From Halalkalibacterium ligniniphilum (GTDB taxonomy: Bacteria; Bacillota; Bacilli; Bacillales; Bacillaceae_D), in contig NZ_ANNK01000111.1 of NCBI RefSeq assembly GCF_000334155.1, positions 1-64,000 of the forward strand: DNA of 64,000 nucleotides, written 5' to 3'. The notes beneath the pieces were generated by a model. It was not told where the DNA came from. It saw nothing but the letters and a program-made list of their open reading frames with translations, and did no database searches. Positions within the stretch are counted from its first letter, which is position 1. The number at the start of each line of letters is the position of its first letter. Shown in pieces: positions 8,622-16,999 of the stretch. The translations under genes and the position numbers were made by a program.

Positions 8622-10085
8622 TTATCTGTCAGGATCTTGAGGATGAATAGAGGCAGGTCGGCGATTTTTCAACGGCATAGGAGCTCGAAATAGCACATCG
8701 CGTAAAGCTCTTGCATTAAAAGGAATAAAAGGCCACATATATGGCGTCCCAATTACATCAATCCGAATAAGAAGAAGCAACCACAAGGTTAGACCAATCA
8801 CGTACCCTCCAAGATTAAAAAAAGCGGTACTAATGAGTAGTACTACGCGAATGAGCCGATTTGCTAAGCTGAGTTCATAGCTCGGTGTTGCAAACGTCCC
8901 TACAGCTGCCACTGCTAAATACAAGACAACCTCTGGTGAGAACAAACCAACCTGGATCGCAACCTCCCCAATCAAAAGAGCTGCTACAAGGCCAAGAGCA
9001 GTAGATAAAGCTTGTGGTGTGTGAATGGCCGCCATTCTCAGCATTTCAATTCCTGCTTCAGCAATTAAAAATTGATAAATAAGCGGGATCGTTCCTTCAT
9101 CCTCCGCTCCTACGAATGATAAATCGGCCGGAATTAGCGTCTCATTTGTTGCAAGTAAATACCAAAGTGGGAGCAAGAAAATCGATGCCCACACAGCGAG
9201 AAAACGGACCCCTCGTAAAGCTGCGCCCACCACTGGCTTTTGCCGGTACTCCTCAGCGTGCTGAAGATGGTGCCAAAATGTCGTTGGTGCGATCATAACA
9301 CTAGGGGAGCCATCGACGATAATCACAATATGCCCCTCTAATAAGTGAGTTGCGGTTACGTCTGGACGTTCAGAATAACGGACCAAAGGATATGGGTTAT
9401 AATGATGACCAAAAATAAATTCTTCGATCGTCTTATCACCCATCGGCAAGCCATCTGTGTCAATTTTACCTAGACCTATTCTCATTTTCTCAATAATCGC
9501 TTCATCCGCTATATCTGCCAGGTAAATCATTGCTAGATCAGATTTTGAGCGCCTACCAACCTTGACATATTCAACTCGGAGCGAGCGATCACGAACCCTT
9601 CGTCGGATTAAGGCTGCATTCATGACAAGGGTCTCGACAAATCCATCTTTTGCACCTCTTATCACTTGCTCCGTTGTCGGTTCTTCAGGACCTCTTACTG
9701 GATACTCCCGTGTATCTAAAAGAATGACCTTTTGAACTCCTTCTACGACAAGGGCAGCTGGTCCTGACAGCACTTCATCGACGACTTCATCTAAGTCATC
9801 GCTTGTAGAGATTTCAACATAAGGGATTTGACTTTTAATTAAGTGGTCAAGGGCATTTTCTTCTAATTCCTCTGGCTTTATACGTAGAAGCTCCCGTTGG
9901 ATTTGCGTAAGCGCCTGGTCTTTAGCAAATCCATCCACAAGAAAAAGAACCATCCTTTTCCCACCGTGTACAATTTCATGATCAATTAGGTCGAAACTTT
10001 TATCAACGGCTAGCTCTTCTCTTAAAAAATGAACATTATGTTCAAACTTACCTGTTACAGGATGCTTCACTTTATTTGCACTCAT
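8622..10085 (-). CDS. spoVAF: Spore germination protein SpoVAF (GerA family)
   Basis: Inner spore membrane protein of the GerA-subunit family, 487 aa (B. subtilis SpoVAF is close to this). The N-terminal half is hydrophilic and ends near PLVRYSERPDV and GHIVIIVDGSPSVMIAP, the GerA hallmark. Four or more hydrophobic segments follow, and the C-terminus is PFNARALRDVLFRAP. The ATG at 10085 follows GGAGGCGATTTA. The rest of the spoVA operon is not in the window, so this gene is detached from its usual neighbours. SpoVAF assists germinant signal or ion release during germination. Confidence 0.85.
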   Translation of the reverse strand: MSANKVKHPVTGKFEHNVHFLREELAVDKSFDLIDHEIVHGGKRMVLFLVDGFAKDQALTQIQRELLRIKPEELEENALDHLIKSQIPYVEISTSDDLDEVVDEVLSGPAALVVEGVQKVILLDTREYPVRGPEEPTTEQVIRGAKDGFVETLVMNAALIRRRVRDRSLRVEYVKVGRRSKSDLAMIYLADIADEAIIEKMRIGLGKIDTDGLPMGDKTIEEFIFGHHYNPYPLVRYSERPDVTATHLLEGHIVIIVDGSPSVMIAPTTFWHHLQHAEEYRQKPVVGAALRGVRFLAVWASIFLLPLWYLLATNETLIPADLSFVGAEDEGTIPLIYQFLIAEAGIEMLRMAAIHTPQALSTALGLVAALLIGEVAIQVGLFSPEVVLYLAVAAVGTFATPSYELSLANRLIRVVLLISTAFFNLGGYVIGLTLWLLLLIRIDVIGTPYMWPFIPFNARALRDVLFRAPMPLKNRRPASIHPQDPDR

Positions 10086-10164
10086 TAAATCGCCTCCACC
10101 TACCTGCATTGTTTGCAAAAAGATGGAGTTCCATGCACAGGAAAAGCAGGTGAAAGCTTGTTTA

Positions 10165-10191
10165 CATATTTCCTTCATTCAAACATACATA
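10165..10191 (+). promoter_or_regulatory. Candidate SigE-type promoter
   Basis: CATATT at 10165-10170 and CATACATA at 10184-10191, 13 bases apart, resemble the mother-cell SigE consensus (ATATT, about 14 bases, CATACA). The site lies about 35 bases upstream of the start at 10225. The spacing is one base short, so this remains tentative. Confidence 0.4.
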
Positions 10192-10224
10192 TGGTCATAG
10201 TTGAATGTAACTGGAGGAGCGACC

Positions 10225-11086
10225 ATGTTTAAAAAGCCATCCATTTTATTGATCATCCTTTCAGCTTTCACTGTCGGATTCTTTTTATCTTTGATTCCAA
10301 AGCACGACCAATTAAACGAAACGTTAATCTTTTTCCCTTTGGACCCTGATGCATTCTATACGGAGGCAAAAACATCCCTTGATTTTCTTACAAGCAAGGA
10401 TGCCGATGAATACATTCTAAAGTGGAACGTGAAATCACTTCTTAACCAAACATCTTATTTGCGACAAGATGTTTCTTTGCTTTTTGAAGATGGCTACTTA
10501 AAGGATACCCTTTCCTTATGGAAGGAAGATGCCGATCTTATTCAATTAGAAAAGGGGGTGTTTGGCGAAGATAGCGGTCATTATGAAGCGATCACGCTTC
10601 ATCATGCAGAAATTCATTACCCAAATGATGTGCTCAAAAGTGCGCAAATGATGAGCTTTGACCAGCTTTACGTTTTTGATTCACCACTTAGTTCGTTTCA
10701 TGCCTTTAAAATCCCAGAAACAACAGAAGAAGAGGAAGGGAAACGAATATTGGATTATATTTTGCAGCAGCAGATGACCTTTTTGAAAGGAGACTTATTG
10801 GAGCATTTCTCCATTCCCTCTGCGAGCTACGAATCGATTCCATTGAGTCGTTTTGCTCGGTTTCAAAACGAATCTTTAGCAAACGGCTAAGTTTTTAAGC
10901 ACGCTTTGGGAAGTGTTGTACAAAAATTATGTACTTGGCATTCAAAACCAAGATGGGCGTATTTTGAGCCCGATCGGCAGCACCGTCCCCCTTATCTTAC
11001 TACCGAAACCACCTGATCATTTTCTGATTCTTTTTCGAACGTCGGAAGGAGAGCCAATCCAACTATTGCAGCCCCTCTCCTTCTAG
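10225..11086 (+). pseudogene. Unknown membrane-anchored protein, split by a +1 frameshift
   Basis: Reading frame 1 from the ATG at 10225 (GGAGGAG box) codes 221 aa. An N-terminal membrane segment (SILLIILSAFTVGFFLSLI) precedes an acidic extracellular-type domain, and the frame ends at a TAA at 10888-10890. In the +1 frame, a convincing continuation runs from about 10889 to the stop at 11084-11086: KFLSTLWEVLYKNYV, then QDGRILSPIGSTVPLIL, then DHFLILFRTSEGEPIQLL. One extra base around CGG at 10884-10886 would explain the break, giving an original protein of about 286 aa. The continuation overlaps the convergent rhomboid gene by 24 bases. Family not recognised. It is divergent from spoVAF behind a possible SigE promoter, so a sporulation role is conceivable. 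A sequencing error cannot be excluded. Confidence 0.65.
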
Positions 11087-12622
11087 TCGGTCTTGCACTG
11101 TTTCATATAGCCTCTGATAATCTTCTTTCGCAGGCTCAAGCTCTACCGCCCGCTCCACAGCGGCAAATGCATGTTCCACTTCAGCCAATTCGAGATATAC
11201 AAGAGCTAGATTATAATGGGCTTCATGAAAGGTGGGACGTAGCTCGATTGTCTTCAATAAGTGCTTTTTCGCATCCTCATACCTTTCTAAATGTGCTTCT
11301 GTATAAGACAATAAAAAATAGGCCTCAGGCATCTCAGTCCCATTTTCAACAGCACCCTTGAGAACCGAATACGCTTGCTCAATCTCGTCCGCTTGAATAT
11401 ACTCCTGACCAATCTGCACATCCATTATTTCAGAGCCAGCCTTCTCTTCATTTGAAAGACCAAATACGTATAAGGCAGCCGTGAGAAAAAGCGTGACACC
11501 AAGCATCGCCACCTGTCTGGCTCTCCCCTTATGGTTTGGTAAATGAACAATACTTGAAGCAAGATATCCGCCGATAAGGCCACCAATATGAGCACCATTG
11601 TCGATAACGGGAATGGCAAAGCCGAAGGCCAAATTAATCCCTAAAATGACGAGTAAGTTCATTCCCATCGTACGAAGAAAGAGCTTACGATAAATGGTCC
11701 CAAAATAAAGAAGGGCACCAAAGCAACCAAAAATTGCCCCTGAAGCACCTGCTGCCACTTGCTCGTTAAAAGCAAAGCTAGCGATAGAACCAAAGAGTCC
11801 AGCAGTAAAATAAATGAGAATAAAACGACTCGTCCCGTAGATCCGTTCCACCGTTCCACCTAAATAGAAAAGTGCTAATGAATTCATAAACAAGTGCAGG
11901 AAACCGATGTGCAAAAACATTGAAGAAAAGAAACGCCACCATTCTCCTTCGATTATGGCAGGATTATATTTTGCACCAAATTCAATCAACGTTAATAGAT
12001 TTGTGCTACCACCGTTACGCTCCAATAACGCATACATCACGCCAATCATAGCAAGCAACACAAAGGTCATGATCGGTTTTCCGTATAAAAACAGCTCCCT
12101 TTCCCGCTTCATTCTAGCATTCGCTGCTTGCTTTATTTCTTTGCGATATTCGCGAATGAGCGTCTCTGAATCTTCGTAGGCTTCCAAGAAAGTTGGTAGT
12201 GACATATGGAGGCGTTCTCCGACCTCCATTAATGCTTTTTCCCTTTCGATTTCGTCCTGTATGAGTAACGATGTATAGACCTTTGTTTTTTTCTTTCGAT
12301 CAGCGTAGGTTGGCTCCCGCAAGTCACTCCAATCATCAACTGGTGGAAAGACCGTTACGTACAGATTCTCCCCTTCTAGCTGACGTAGACCAAGTTGACG
12401 TCGCAAAGCTTCAAATCGAGTGACAGCAGACGAAGCATCCTGCTTCAAGTGATTGCCCCAATCAATATCAGTCCGTATAACTCGAAGAACTTTCCGCGAT
12501 TTCGTTTCTTCGCTTTCAAGCCACACTTCCTTTTGATTCATATCAAGCACGCGAAAATGACGCTCTGTCACAAAATAATGAACCAATTGCCAAAAAAACA
12601 AATCATGTCGTAAAACGTCCAT
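11063..12622 (-). CDS. gluP: Rhomboid intramembrane serine protease with TPR tail (GluP/YqgP)
   Basis: Membrane protease of 519 aa. The soluble N-terminal domain (about residues 1-180) is followed by a rhomboid fold with EWWRFFSSMFLHIGFLHLFMN, the catalytic serine motif GASGAIFG and the catalytic histidine in GAHIGGLIGG. The C-terminal third has tetratricopeptide-like repeats (EAYFLLSYTEAHLERYEDAKKHL, then EAHYNLALVYLELAEVEHA). In B. subtilis the homologue cleaves membrane transporters such as MgtE. The ATG at 12622 sits seven bases after AAGGA. It follows a decayed HAD gene and ends in a 24-base convergent overlap. Confidence 0.92.
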   Translation of the reverse strand: MDVLRHDLFFWQLVHYFVTERHFRVLDMNQKEVWLESEETKSRKVLRVIRTDIDWGNHLKQDASSAVTRFEALRRQLGLRQLEGENLYVTVFPPVDDWSDLREPTYADRKKKTKVYTSLLIQDEIEREKALMEVGERLHMSLPTFLEAYEDSETLIREYRKEIKQAANARMKRERELFLYGKPIMTFVLLAMIGVMYALLERNGGSTNLLTLIEFGAKYNPAIIEGEWWRFFSSMFLHIGFLHLFMNSLALFYLGGTVERIYGTSRFILIYFTAGLFGSIASFAFNEQVAAGASGAIFGCFGALLYFGTIYRKLFLRTMGMNLLVILGINLAFGFAIPVIDNGAHIGGLIGGYLASSIVHLPNHKGRARQVAMLGVTLFLTAALYVFGLSNEEKAGSEIMDVQIGQEYIQADEIEQAYSVLKGAVENGTEMPEAYFLLSYTEAHLERYEDAKKHLLKTIELRPTFHEAHYNLALVYLELAEVEHAFAAVERAVELEPAKEDYQRLYETVQDRLEGEGLQ

Positions 12623-12626
12623 CTTC

Positions 12627-13015
12627 TCATCCTTCCCTCTCCCATGTTTCTTTGAACCAGGCGGCAAAGGACGAAAGGTCATTTACCGTAATAAGGGGTT
12701 GGTGTCCTGAGGTCGGCTGTTTTCTCCTGCTGTTCAAATAGACCGCCTCCCAGCCCGCTTCAATAGCTCACAATATCGCAAGCGCCGATAGGTTGTTCCA
12801 TCCATCTCTCCCTGCTCGAATGCTTGCCAAATCCGGTTACTATTATTTTTAAACACATGAAACCATTTGTTTGATTCAATCAATGGCAGCTTCCCTCGTT
12901 CACACTCCCAGCGAGACATTAGTTCCGAGAAACAAAAAAGAATCGCTTTTTGAAAGGCTTTTTCAGGACTGAATGGGGTGTTATCTAAATCGAAACGTAG
13001 TACATTCCACTTCAT
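12627..13015 (-). pseudogene. HAD-family hydrolase remnant with internal deletion
   Basis: The ATG at 13015 (GGAGG nine bases upstream) opens a frame with HAD motif I, FDLDNT, and an N-terminal cap-like helical segment ending at ELLKR. The frame then closes at 12734. A different frame over 12627 to about 12760 encodes AGWEAVYLNSRR and PLITVNDLSSFAAWF, which is the typical C-terminal end of YjjG/YfnB-type HAD hydrolases. The central part, including motifs II-IV, is missing. This reads as an internal deletion with loss of frame near 12755. The C-terminal stop overlaps the ribosome-binding site of the rhomboid gene. Confidence 0.7.
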
Positions 13016-13097
13016 TCAAGATAACCTCCACAACCGTATTATACCAAGGAAAACAGTAGTTGAGTATTGATGCGCCTTTGCTTACTTTTACACCTTT

Positions 13098-13131
13098 CAC
13101 AAAAAAAACACCCAAGAATCTACGGGTGTTT
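13098..13131 (-). terminator. Terminator
   Basis: AAACACCC pairs with GGGTGTTT on the minus strand, followed by a run of T, just after the small membrane protein gene that ends at 13138. Confidence 0.85.
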
Positions 13132-13137
13132 GCTGAA

Positions 13138-13338
13138 TTATCCTTTATTCGCCCGTTCATAACGAAGCATAGAGCCCATGACATTATCGCGAATAAACGG
13201 GATTTGCATGGCAAGCGAAACAGCAATTTGGCGTAAAAAGCGTCGACCAAGCAGTAGATTTAGCATACGATAGCGGTAGCGGTAGGCAACATATATGGAT
13301 AGAACGAATGAAAAGAATGTAATGATCCGGCCTAGCAC
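13138..13338 (-). CDS. Small basic membrane protein (YqgO-like position)
   Basis: A 66-aa protein with one hydrophobic N-terminal segment (LGRIITFFSFVLSIYVAY) and a strongly basic remainder (RYRYR, RRFLRQ). The GTG at 13338 has a GGAGGG box seven bases upstream. It ends at a good terminator, which supports it as a real transcription unit. Gene order (between rhomboid and rpmG/yqgN) suggests the counterpart of the small B. subtilis gene yqgO, but the assignment is by position only. Function unknown. Confidence 0.65.
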   Translation of the reverse strand: MLGRIITFFSFVLSIYVAYRYRYRMLNLLLGRRFLRQIAVSLAMQIPFIRDNVMGSMLRYERANKG

Positions 13339-13620
13339 ACAGCATCCCTCCTTACCTCTACTTTGTCAACATTGGGCCATTTTTATCCACCCGTTCTTCT
13401 CATAAAACCAGACAAAATTGTGGAGAGAAGCATAGAAATAGAATAAATGAAAGAATCTTTATTATTTAAAGCTGACGTCACGTTTTAGGTTTTGCTTTCA
13501 AGAGCCTTTCATATATTCTCAACACACAAAAAATATAATCAACTTTCAAATAATATAAATATTACGTATATCAATTTTGTCTTTTTTTAAAAAAAGTCTA
13601 TTCTCGTCTTTATAATTAGG
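13339..13620. other. AT-rich intergenic region
   Basis: No gene, repeat or RNA is recognisable here. The last 130 bases are very AT-rich and presumably hold the promoter of the gene starting near 13621-13645; no convincing -35/-10 pair could be assigned. Confidence 0.5.
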
Positions 13621-14115
13621 ATGGCATTAAAGGGTGTGAGAGAATTGAGAAAACACAATCTAACTAACAGAGAACAACATATGATTCGTGCCATCATACG
13701 AGAAATTGATCTTGTGACAGCTGTTCTGCTTGTCACAGGACAATTAACCATTAGCAGAGTCGTCATTGCTCCTGGAGGTTTTTCTCTCACTGTAAGTGGT
13801 CCTCTCACTGGAAGCGAGCGACTTGAAAGCAAAACCGGGAGCAACGCAGTGAATGCGTTAATTGATGTCATAGACCTTTTGTTAGCCGTTTTATTGATTC
13901 AGGATAAAATTAATGTACACGGGGTTTTTATTACATTTGGGGGAAGTTTTTCTCTTGCTATTTCTGGCCCTATTTTTGGACGCCCGAAAATCGAACCAAT
14001 TATGCCTTTTTTACTGAAAAATTATGACGATTTTTGTTCCATAGTATCCACATATTTTAACGTCGATCAGAATTTGTTAGAAGTATTTACGAAGGAGGGT
14101 GAAAAATGGCGTTAA
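13621..14115 (+). CDS. Unknown protein with internal duplication
   Basis: Up to 164 aa, family not recognised. The protein contains the same roughly 40-residue module twice. The first has IDLVTAVLLVTGQ, then APGGFSLTVSGPLTG (about residues 29-66). The second has IDLLLAVLLIQDK, then FGGSFSLAISGPIFG (about residues 84-121). Each module pairs a hydrophobic helix with a GG-FSL-SGP-G hairpin-like motif. ATG 13621 has no ribosome-binding site; TTG 13645 after AAAGGGTGTGAGAGA is a better start. It is followed in overlap by a 40-aa membrane peptide, implying a two-gene unit. Confidence 0.7.
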   Translation: MALKGVRELRKHNLTNREQHMIRAIIREIDLVTAVLLVTGQLTISRVVIAPGGFSLTVSGPLTGSERLESKTGSNAVNALIDVIDLLLAVLLIQDKINVHGVFITFGGSFSLAISGPIFGRPKIEPIMPFLLKNYDDFCSIVSTYFNVDQNLLEVFTKEGEKWR

Positions 14116-14228
14116 CCAATCTACCTACCATTAAACCTTCAAAGCCAAGTACGTTTCTTATTGGACTTTCACTTGCTACTTTTATTTTTTTCTTTACACA
14201 ACCAAAGCAGTCTGATTCAAATGAATAA
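14106..14228 (+). CDS. 40-residue single-pass membrane peptide
   Basis: Short ORF coding 40 aa with one hydrophobic segment (STFLIGLSLATFIFFF) and a polar C-terminus. Its ATG lies within the last codons of the upstream gene (10-base overlap), five bases after a near-perfect AAGGAGGGTG box, strong evidence of translation. Function unknown; it is probably a partner of the duplicated-module protein. Confidence 0.65.
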   Translation: MALTNLPTIKPSKPSTFLIGLSLATFIFFFTQPKQSDSNE

Positions 14229-14259
14229 TGAGCATGAATTCATTTTATTTTCACAATCT

Positions 14260-14295
14260 AAAAGAGCATTCAGTCGACGCTGAACGCTCTTTCTC
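14260..14295. terminator. Bidirectional terminator
   Basis: AAAGAGCATTCAG and CTGAACGCTCTTT form an 11-13 bp stem with one wobble, between the convergent ends of the 40-aa peptide gene and thiF/moeB. Confidence 0.85.
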
Positions 14296-14300
14296 TCACA

Positions 14301-15326
14301 TTACATCCCAATGTATTTACTGTACAAAGATTTTGCCCGGGCAATATCTTCCGTTCCTTGCACAAGGACGCGTCCATCTTTAAAAAGGACAAGTCGTTCC
14401 CCTTCCTGCAAATGGACACGTAATAAAAACGGGGTTTCCTTCACATCCTTTGCCACTTTCCGTAAGCGGGCAGCCCAATCCTGCAAATCAAAGGGGTACC
14501 CACTTTGAATTTGTACGGTCTCACGGCCACAAAGAGAGGTTACACGATCACCTGCTTCTTCTTTTAGGGCAGGGTAGACTTTTTGTTGGCAGGTTGGACA
14601 TTGTTCTTTTGGCTTTTTAAATTTCATTTCATACTGGTGATGACGCCACACATCAATTGTTAATAAACTGTTCCGAAAAGCATCTTCTGCACCCACAAGG
14701 TATTTTAATGCCTCCATGACTTGATAGGATGCAACAATATCAACGATTGGACTGACAACACCAACTGTGTCACACGTTTGACCTGAAGCTTGTCCCCCAT
14801 TGATAAAGCAGCGAAGACAAGGGGTTTTCCCAGGTACAAACATTGCTGACATTCCCCTTGAGCTAACAGCACCACCATAGACAAAGGGAATTCCTTTTTG
14901 ATAACAAGCATCATTTAACAAGAAACGAGTTTCAAAGTTATCCGTTCCGTCTAATACAAGATCGACTCCGTCCATCAGCTCTTCGATATTTTCTCTTGTT
15001 GCATCTGCAATCACACCCTCCACTCGGACAGATGAATTAATCGCACCTAGCTTCCTCTCTGCCGCAATGGCTTTCGGTACGCTCTCCTTCACATCATTTT
15101 CATCAAAGAGCATCTGGCGTTGAAGGTTGCTCGCCTCCACGTAATCTCGATCGACAAAACGGACAAACCCCACCCCTGCTCGAACGAGATGATTGGCTAG
15201 CACCGTTCCAAGTGCTCCTACTCCAACAATCAGCACACGGCTTTCCTGCAAACGTTTTTGTCCCTCGACGCCAATGGGAGCAAAAAGCATTTGACGGGAA
15301 TAGCGTTCCTCTTGCTTGTCTGACAT
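14301..15326 (-). CDS. ThiF/MoeB/HesA family adenylyltransferase
   Basis: E1-like enzyme that adenylates the C-terminal Gly-Gly of a sulfur carrier (ThiS or MoaD). The 341-aa protein begins with the family N-terminus RYSRQMLF. It continues with the nucleotide loop VLIVGVGALGTVLANHLVRAG, DLVLDGTDNFETR and two zinc-binding pairs (CLRC and CPTC), and ends in a C-terminal domain of about 80 residues. The ATG at 15326 follows AAAGGAGAG. It is separate from the thi operon, but that operon lacks thiF and no moa genes are in the window. It may serve ThiS, MoaD or both. Confidence 0.88.
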   Translation of the reverse strand: MSDKQEERYSRQMLFAPIGVEGQKRLQESRVLIVGVGALGTVLANHLVRAGVGFVRFVDRDYVEASNLQRQMLFDENDVKESVPKAIAAERKLGAINSSVRVEGVIADATRENIEELMDGVDLVLDGTDNFETRFLLNDACYQKGIPFVYGGAVSSRGMSAMFVPGKTPCLRCFINGGQASGQTCDTVGVVSPIVDIVASYQVMEALKYLVGAEDAFRNSLLTIDVWRHHQYEMKFKKPKEQCPTCQQKVYPALKEEAGDRVTSLCGRETVQIQSGYPFDLQDWAARLRKVAKDVKETPFLLRVHLQEGERLVLFKDGRVLVQGTEDIARAKSLYSKYIGM

Positions 15327-15396
15327 TGCTGACTCTCCTTTCTTAAAAAACACGAAGACGCCTTCAGTAATATTCGCGTCAAGCTACAATACCCTG

Positions 15397-15525
15397 CATG
15401 AGCGGCTCGCTCTTCCCACAGGGATGACGAGCATACTGCGCATCATTTCAATGAAGGTGGTCTGAGCGACAAGCTTCCTGATTTATACATCCTGTAAGCT
15501 CCGTCTCCTTTTCCACAGAAAAAGA
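15397..15525. repeat. Dispersed repeat R2, copy 1
   Basis: About 130 bases sharing an ordered series of blocks with 50930-51066 and 61989-62130: CATGA, CGGCTCGCTCTTCCCA, ATTTCAATGAAGG, GTGTGAGCGAC-like, GCTTCCTG, ATCCTGTAAGC and CTTTTCCACA. No open frame is conserved between the copies. It occupies the gap between thiF/moeB and the DUF92 gene. Confidence 0.75.
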
Positions 15526-15559
15526 CGCCTTATGCATTAAACGTTTTTCTCTTCTTCTA

Positions 15560-16345
15560 TTATAAAAACATTTGACCGATAAGCGCACCTATAACGGCTC
15601 CAGTCAATGTGCAAATCCCGTTTACCACATCATTATTTAACCAACGGATGCCAAACGTTTTACGGGTCTTCATCCCACAGTGTGTTTTACGCTCGGTATC
15701 CATTCCACATTGCTTACAGCGATAAAGAACCTGACCGGTTGCCCCTACAAACGTATCCATTAAGTTTCCCATAAAGCCAGCTAGCGTTAACAACAGGAGA
15801 AGGCCGTAGCTATAAATAACCCCTCCCCACCAAAGGTAAATACCGAAGAAAACAATGAAAAAGGACCCCGCTAAAGCGGAGGCTAGTCCTAAAGGAGAAA
15901 CCGCACCTGAAGTACCAGGCTCCACAGCTTTCCATTTTGTAATATGAACTGGTTTACGTCTGCTTAATGAACCAATTTCAGATGCCCATGTATCAGCATT
16001 AGCAGCCGCCAAGCTAGCGATAAAGGCACTTAACCAGATAGGTGATGGAAAAATACTGTAGAGAAGCGCCATGATTCCAGCAGCACCACCATTAGCAACC
16101 ACTTGCCAGCCATCTCGCCGTTCTCCTTTTTCTGTGATTTCGTTTTCCTTTTTCTGTTGATGATAGCTACTCCAAAAGCTTGAGCTGCCAAAAAATAGAC
16201 CAAGAAGAAGCAGGCCAAAAAAGCCGAGACCAAAAGCAATGATCGAGCCAACAAAAAAGGCGGCAACTGCTCCGAACTTGGTTAGCTTTTTCAATCGATA
16301 GGCAACAAGCGCTATGACAAGTACGCCGACATATAGCAGCATCAC
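15560..16345 (-). CDS. DUF92/TMEM19 family integral membrane protein
   Basis: 261 aa with about six membrane segments and the family signature ANADTWASEIG, followed by EPGTSGAVSPLG and GNLMDTFVGATGQ. The family includes the plant phytyl-phosphate kinase VTE6, but its bacterial role is not established. A cysteine-containing loop (CKQCGMDTERKTHC) near residue 215 may bind metal. It overlaps the upstream cyclo-ligase gene by 4 bases (ATGA), so the two are co-translated. Confidence 0.85.
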   Translation of the reverse strand: MMLLYVGVLVIALVAYRLKKLTKFGAVAAFFVGSIIAFGLGFFGLLLLGLFFGSSSFWSSYHQQKKENEITEKGERRDGWQVVANGGAAGIMALLYSIFPSPIWLSAFIASLAAANADTWASEIGSLSRRKPVHITKWKAVEPGTSGAVSPLGLASALAGSFFIVFFGIYLWWGGVIYSYGLLLLLTLAGFMGNLMDTFVGATGQVLYRCKQCGMDTERKTHCGMKTRKTFGIRWLNNDVVNGICTLTGAVIGALIGQMFL

Positions 16346-16902
16346 TCGTCCAAGCTCGCTTCAGTCAAAACGTAGTCTACTATGCAATCATGTTCCTCTG
16401 TAGGTACAGAAGGAACCAATTGAAAGGAAAAAGCAAGAGCGACAGCTGTACCATGATAGTTTTGCAAATAGCGATCATAATATCCCCCCCCATAGCCAAG
16501 CCTTCTGCCCGATTGATCAAAGGCAAGACCAGGTACAATGATTAAGTCAATCAATTTTTTTGCAACTGGGTCACATAAAGAAGTGATTGGTTCCATCAGA
16601 TCATAAAAGGTTGGCTCTAGCTGAGTATAAGAAGTAACAGAATAAAACGCCATGGAATGATCCAACGGGTTTACTTTTGGAACGACAATATCTTTTCCCT
16701 CAGCCCATCCTTTTTGAATGATCGCATCTGTTGAAAGCTCTGTTTTCCTTGAAATTGTAACAGCTACTGTTTTGGAGGCTTGCCATTCAGGTAAGGCAAA
16801 TAGTTCATTCGACACGCTCATTGAACGCCTGTGTAATTCTTCTTTCGAAAGCGCTGCCATCTTTTTTTTCATTTCCTGACGGAGTTTTATTTTCTCTTCC
16901 AT
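16342..16902 (-). CDS. yqgN: 5-formyltetrahydrofolate cyclo-ligase
   Basis: ATP-dependent conversion of 5-formyl-THF to 5,10-methenyl-THF, returning stored folate to one-carbon metabolism. The 186-aa protein ends with the family signature LIDLIIVPGLAFDQSGRRLGYGGGYYDRYL (about residues 121-150). The start is ATG 16902; an in-frame TTG at 16920 is less likely. It lies downstream of rpmG as in B. subtilis, and DUF92 follows with a 4-base overlap. Confidence 0.92.
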   Translation of the reverse strand: MEEKIKLRQEMKKKMAALSKEELHRRSMSVSNELFALPEWQASKTVAVTISRKTELSTDAIIQKGWAEGKDIVVPKVNPLDHSMAFYSVTSYTQLEPTFYDLMEPITSLCDPVAKKLIDLIIVPGLAFDQSGRRLGYGGGYYDRYLQNYHGTAVALAFSFQLVPSVPTEEHDCIVDYVLTEASLDE

Positions 16903-16961
16903 CTTTCCACTCTCCCACAAAGATTGTTCTCAATGGTTGGTCCCTTAAAATGGTAAAAAGA

Positions 16962-16999
16962 TATAAAAAAATAAGCAGTGGAAATTCCAGCTGCTTATT
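16962..16999 (-). terminator. Terminator after rpmG
   Basis: AAATAAGCAG pairs with CTGCTTATTT around a short loop and runs into T residues on the minus strand. The stop codon of rpmG lies inside the stem. Confidence 0.85.

Noticed and set aside
10888-10890. Programmed +1 frameshift at GGC-TAA-G
   Set aside because: No RF2-like CTT-TGA context and no upstream Shine-Dalgarno stimulator; a simple one-base insertion explains the break better. Kept only as a remote alternative.
12981-13250. 89-aa minus-strand open frame
   Set aside because: Overlaps the terminator and the small GTG-started membrane protein gene in another frame. Translation looks random.
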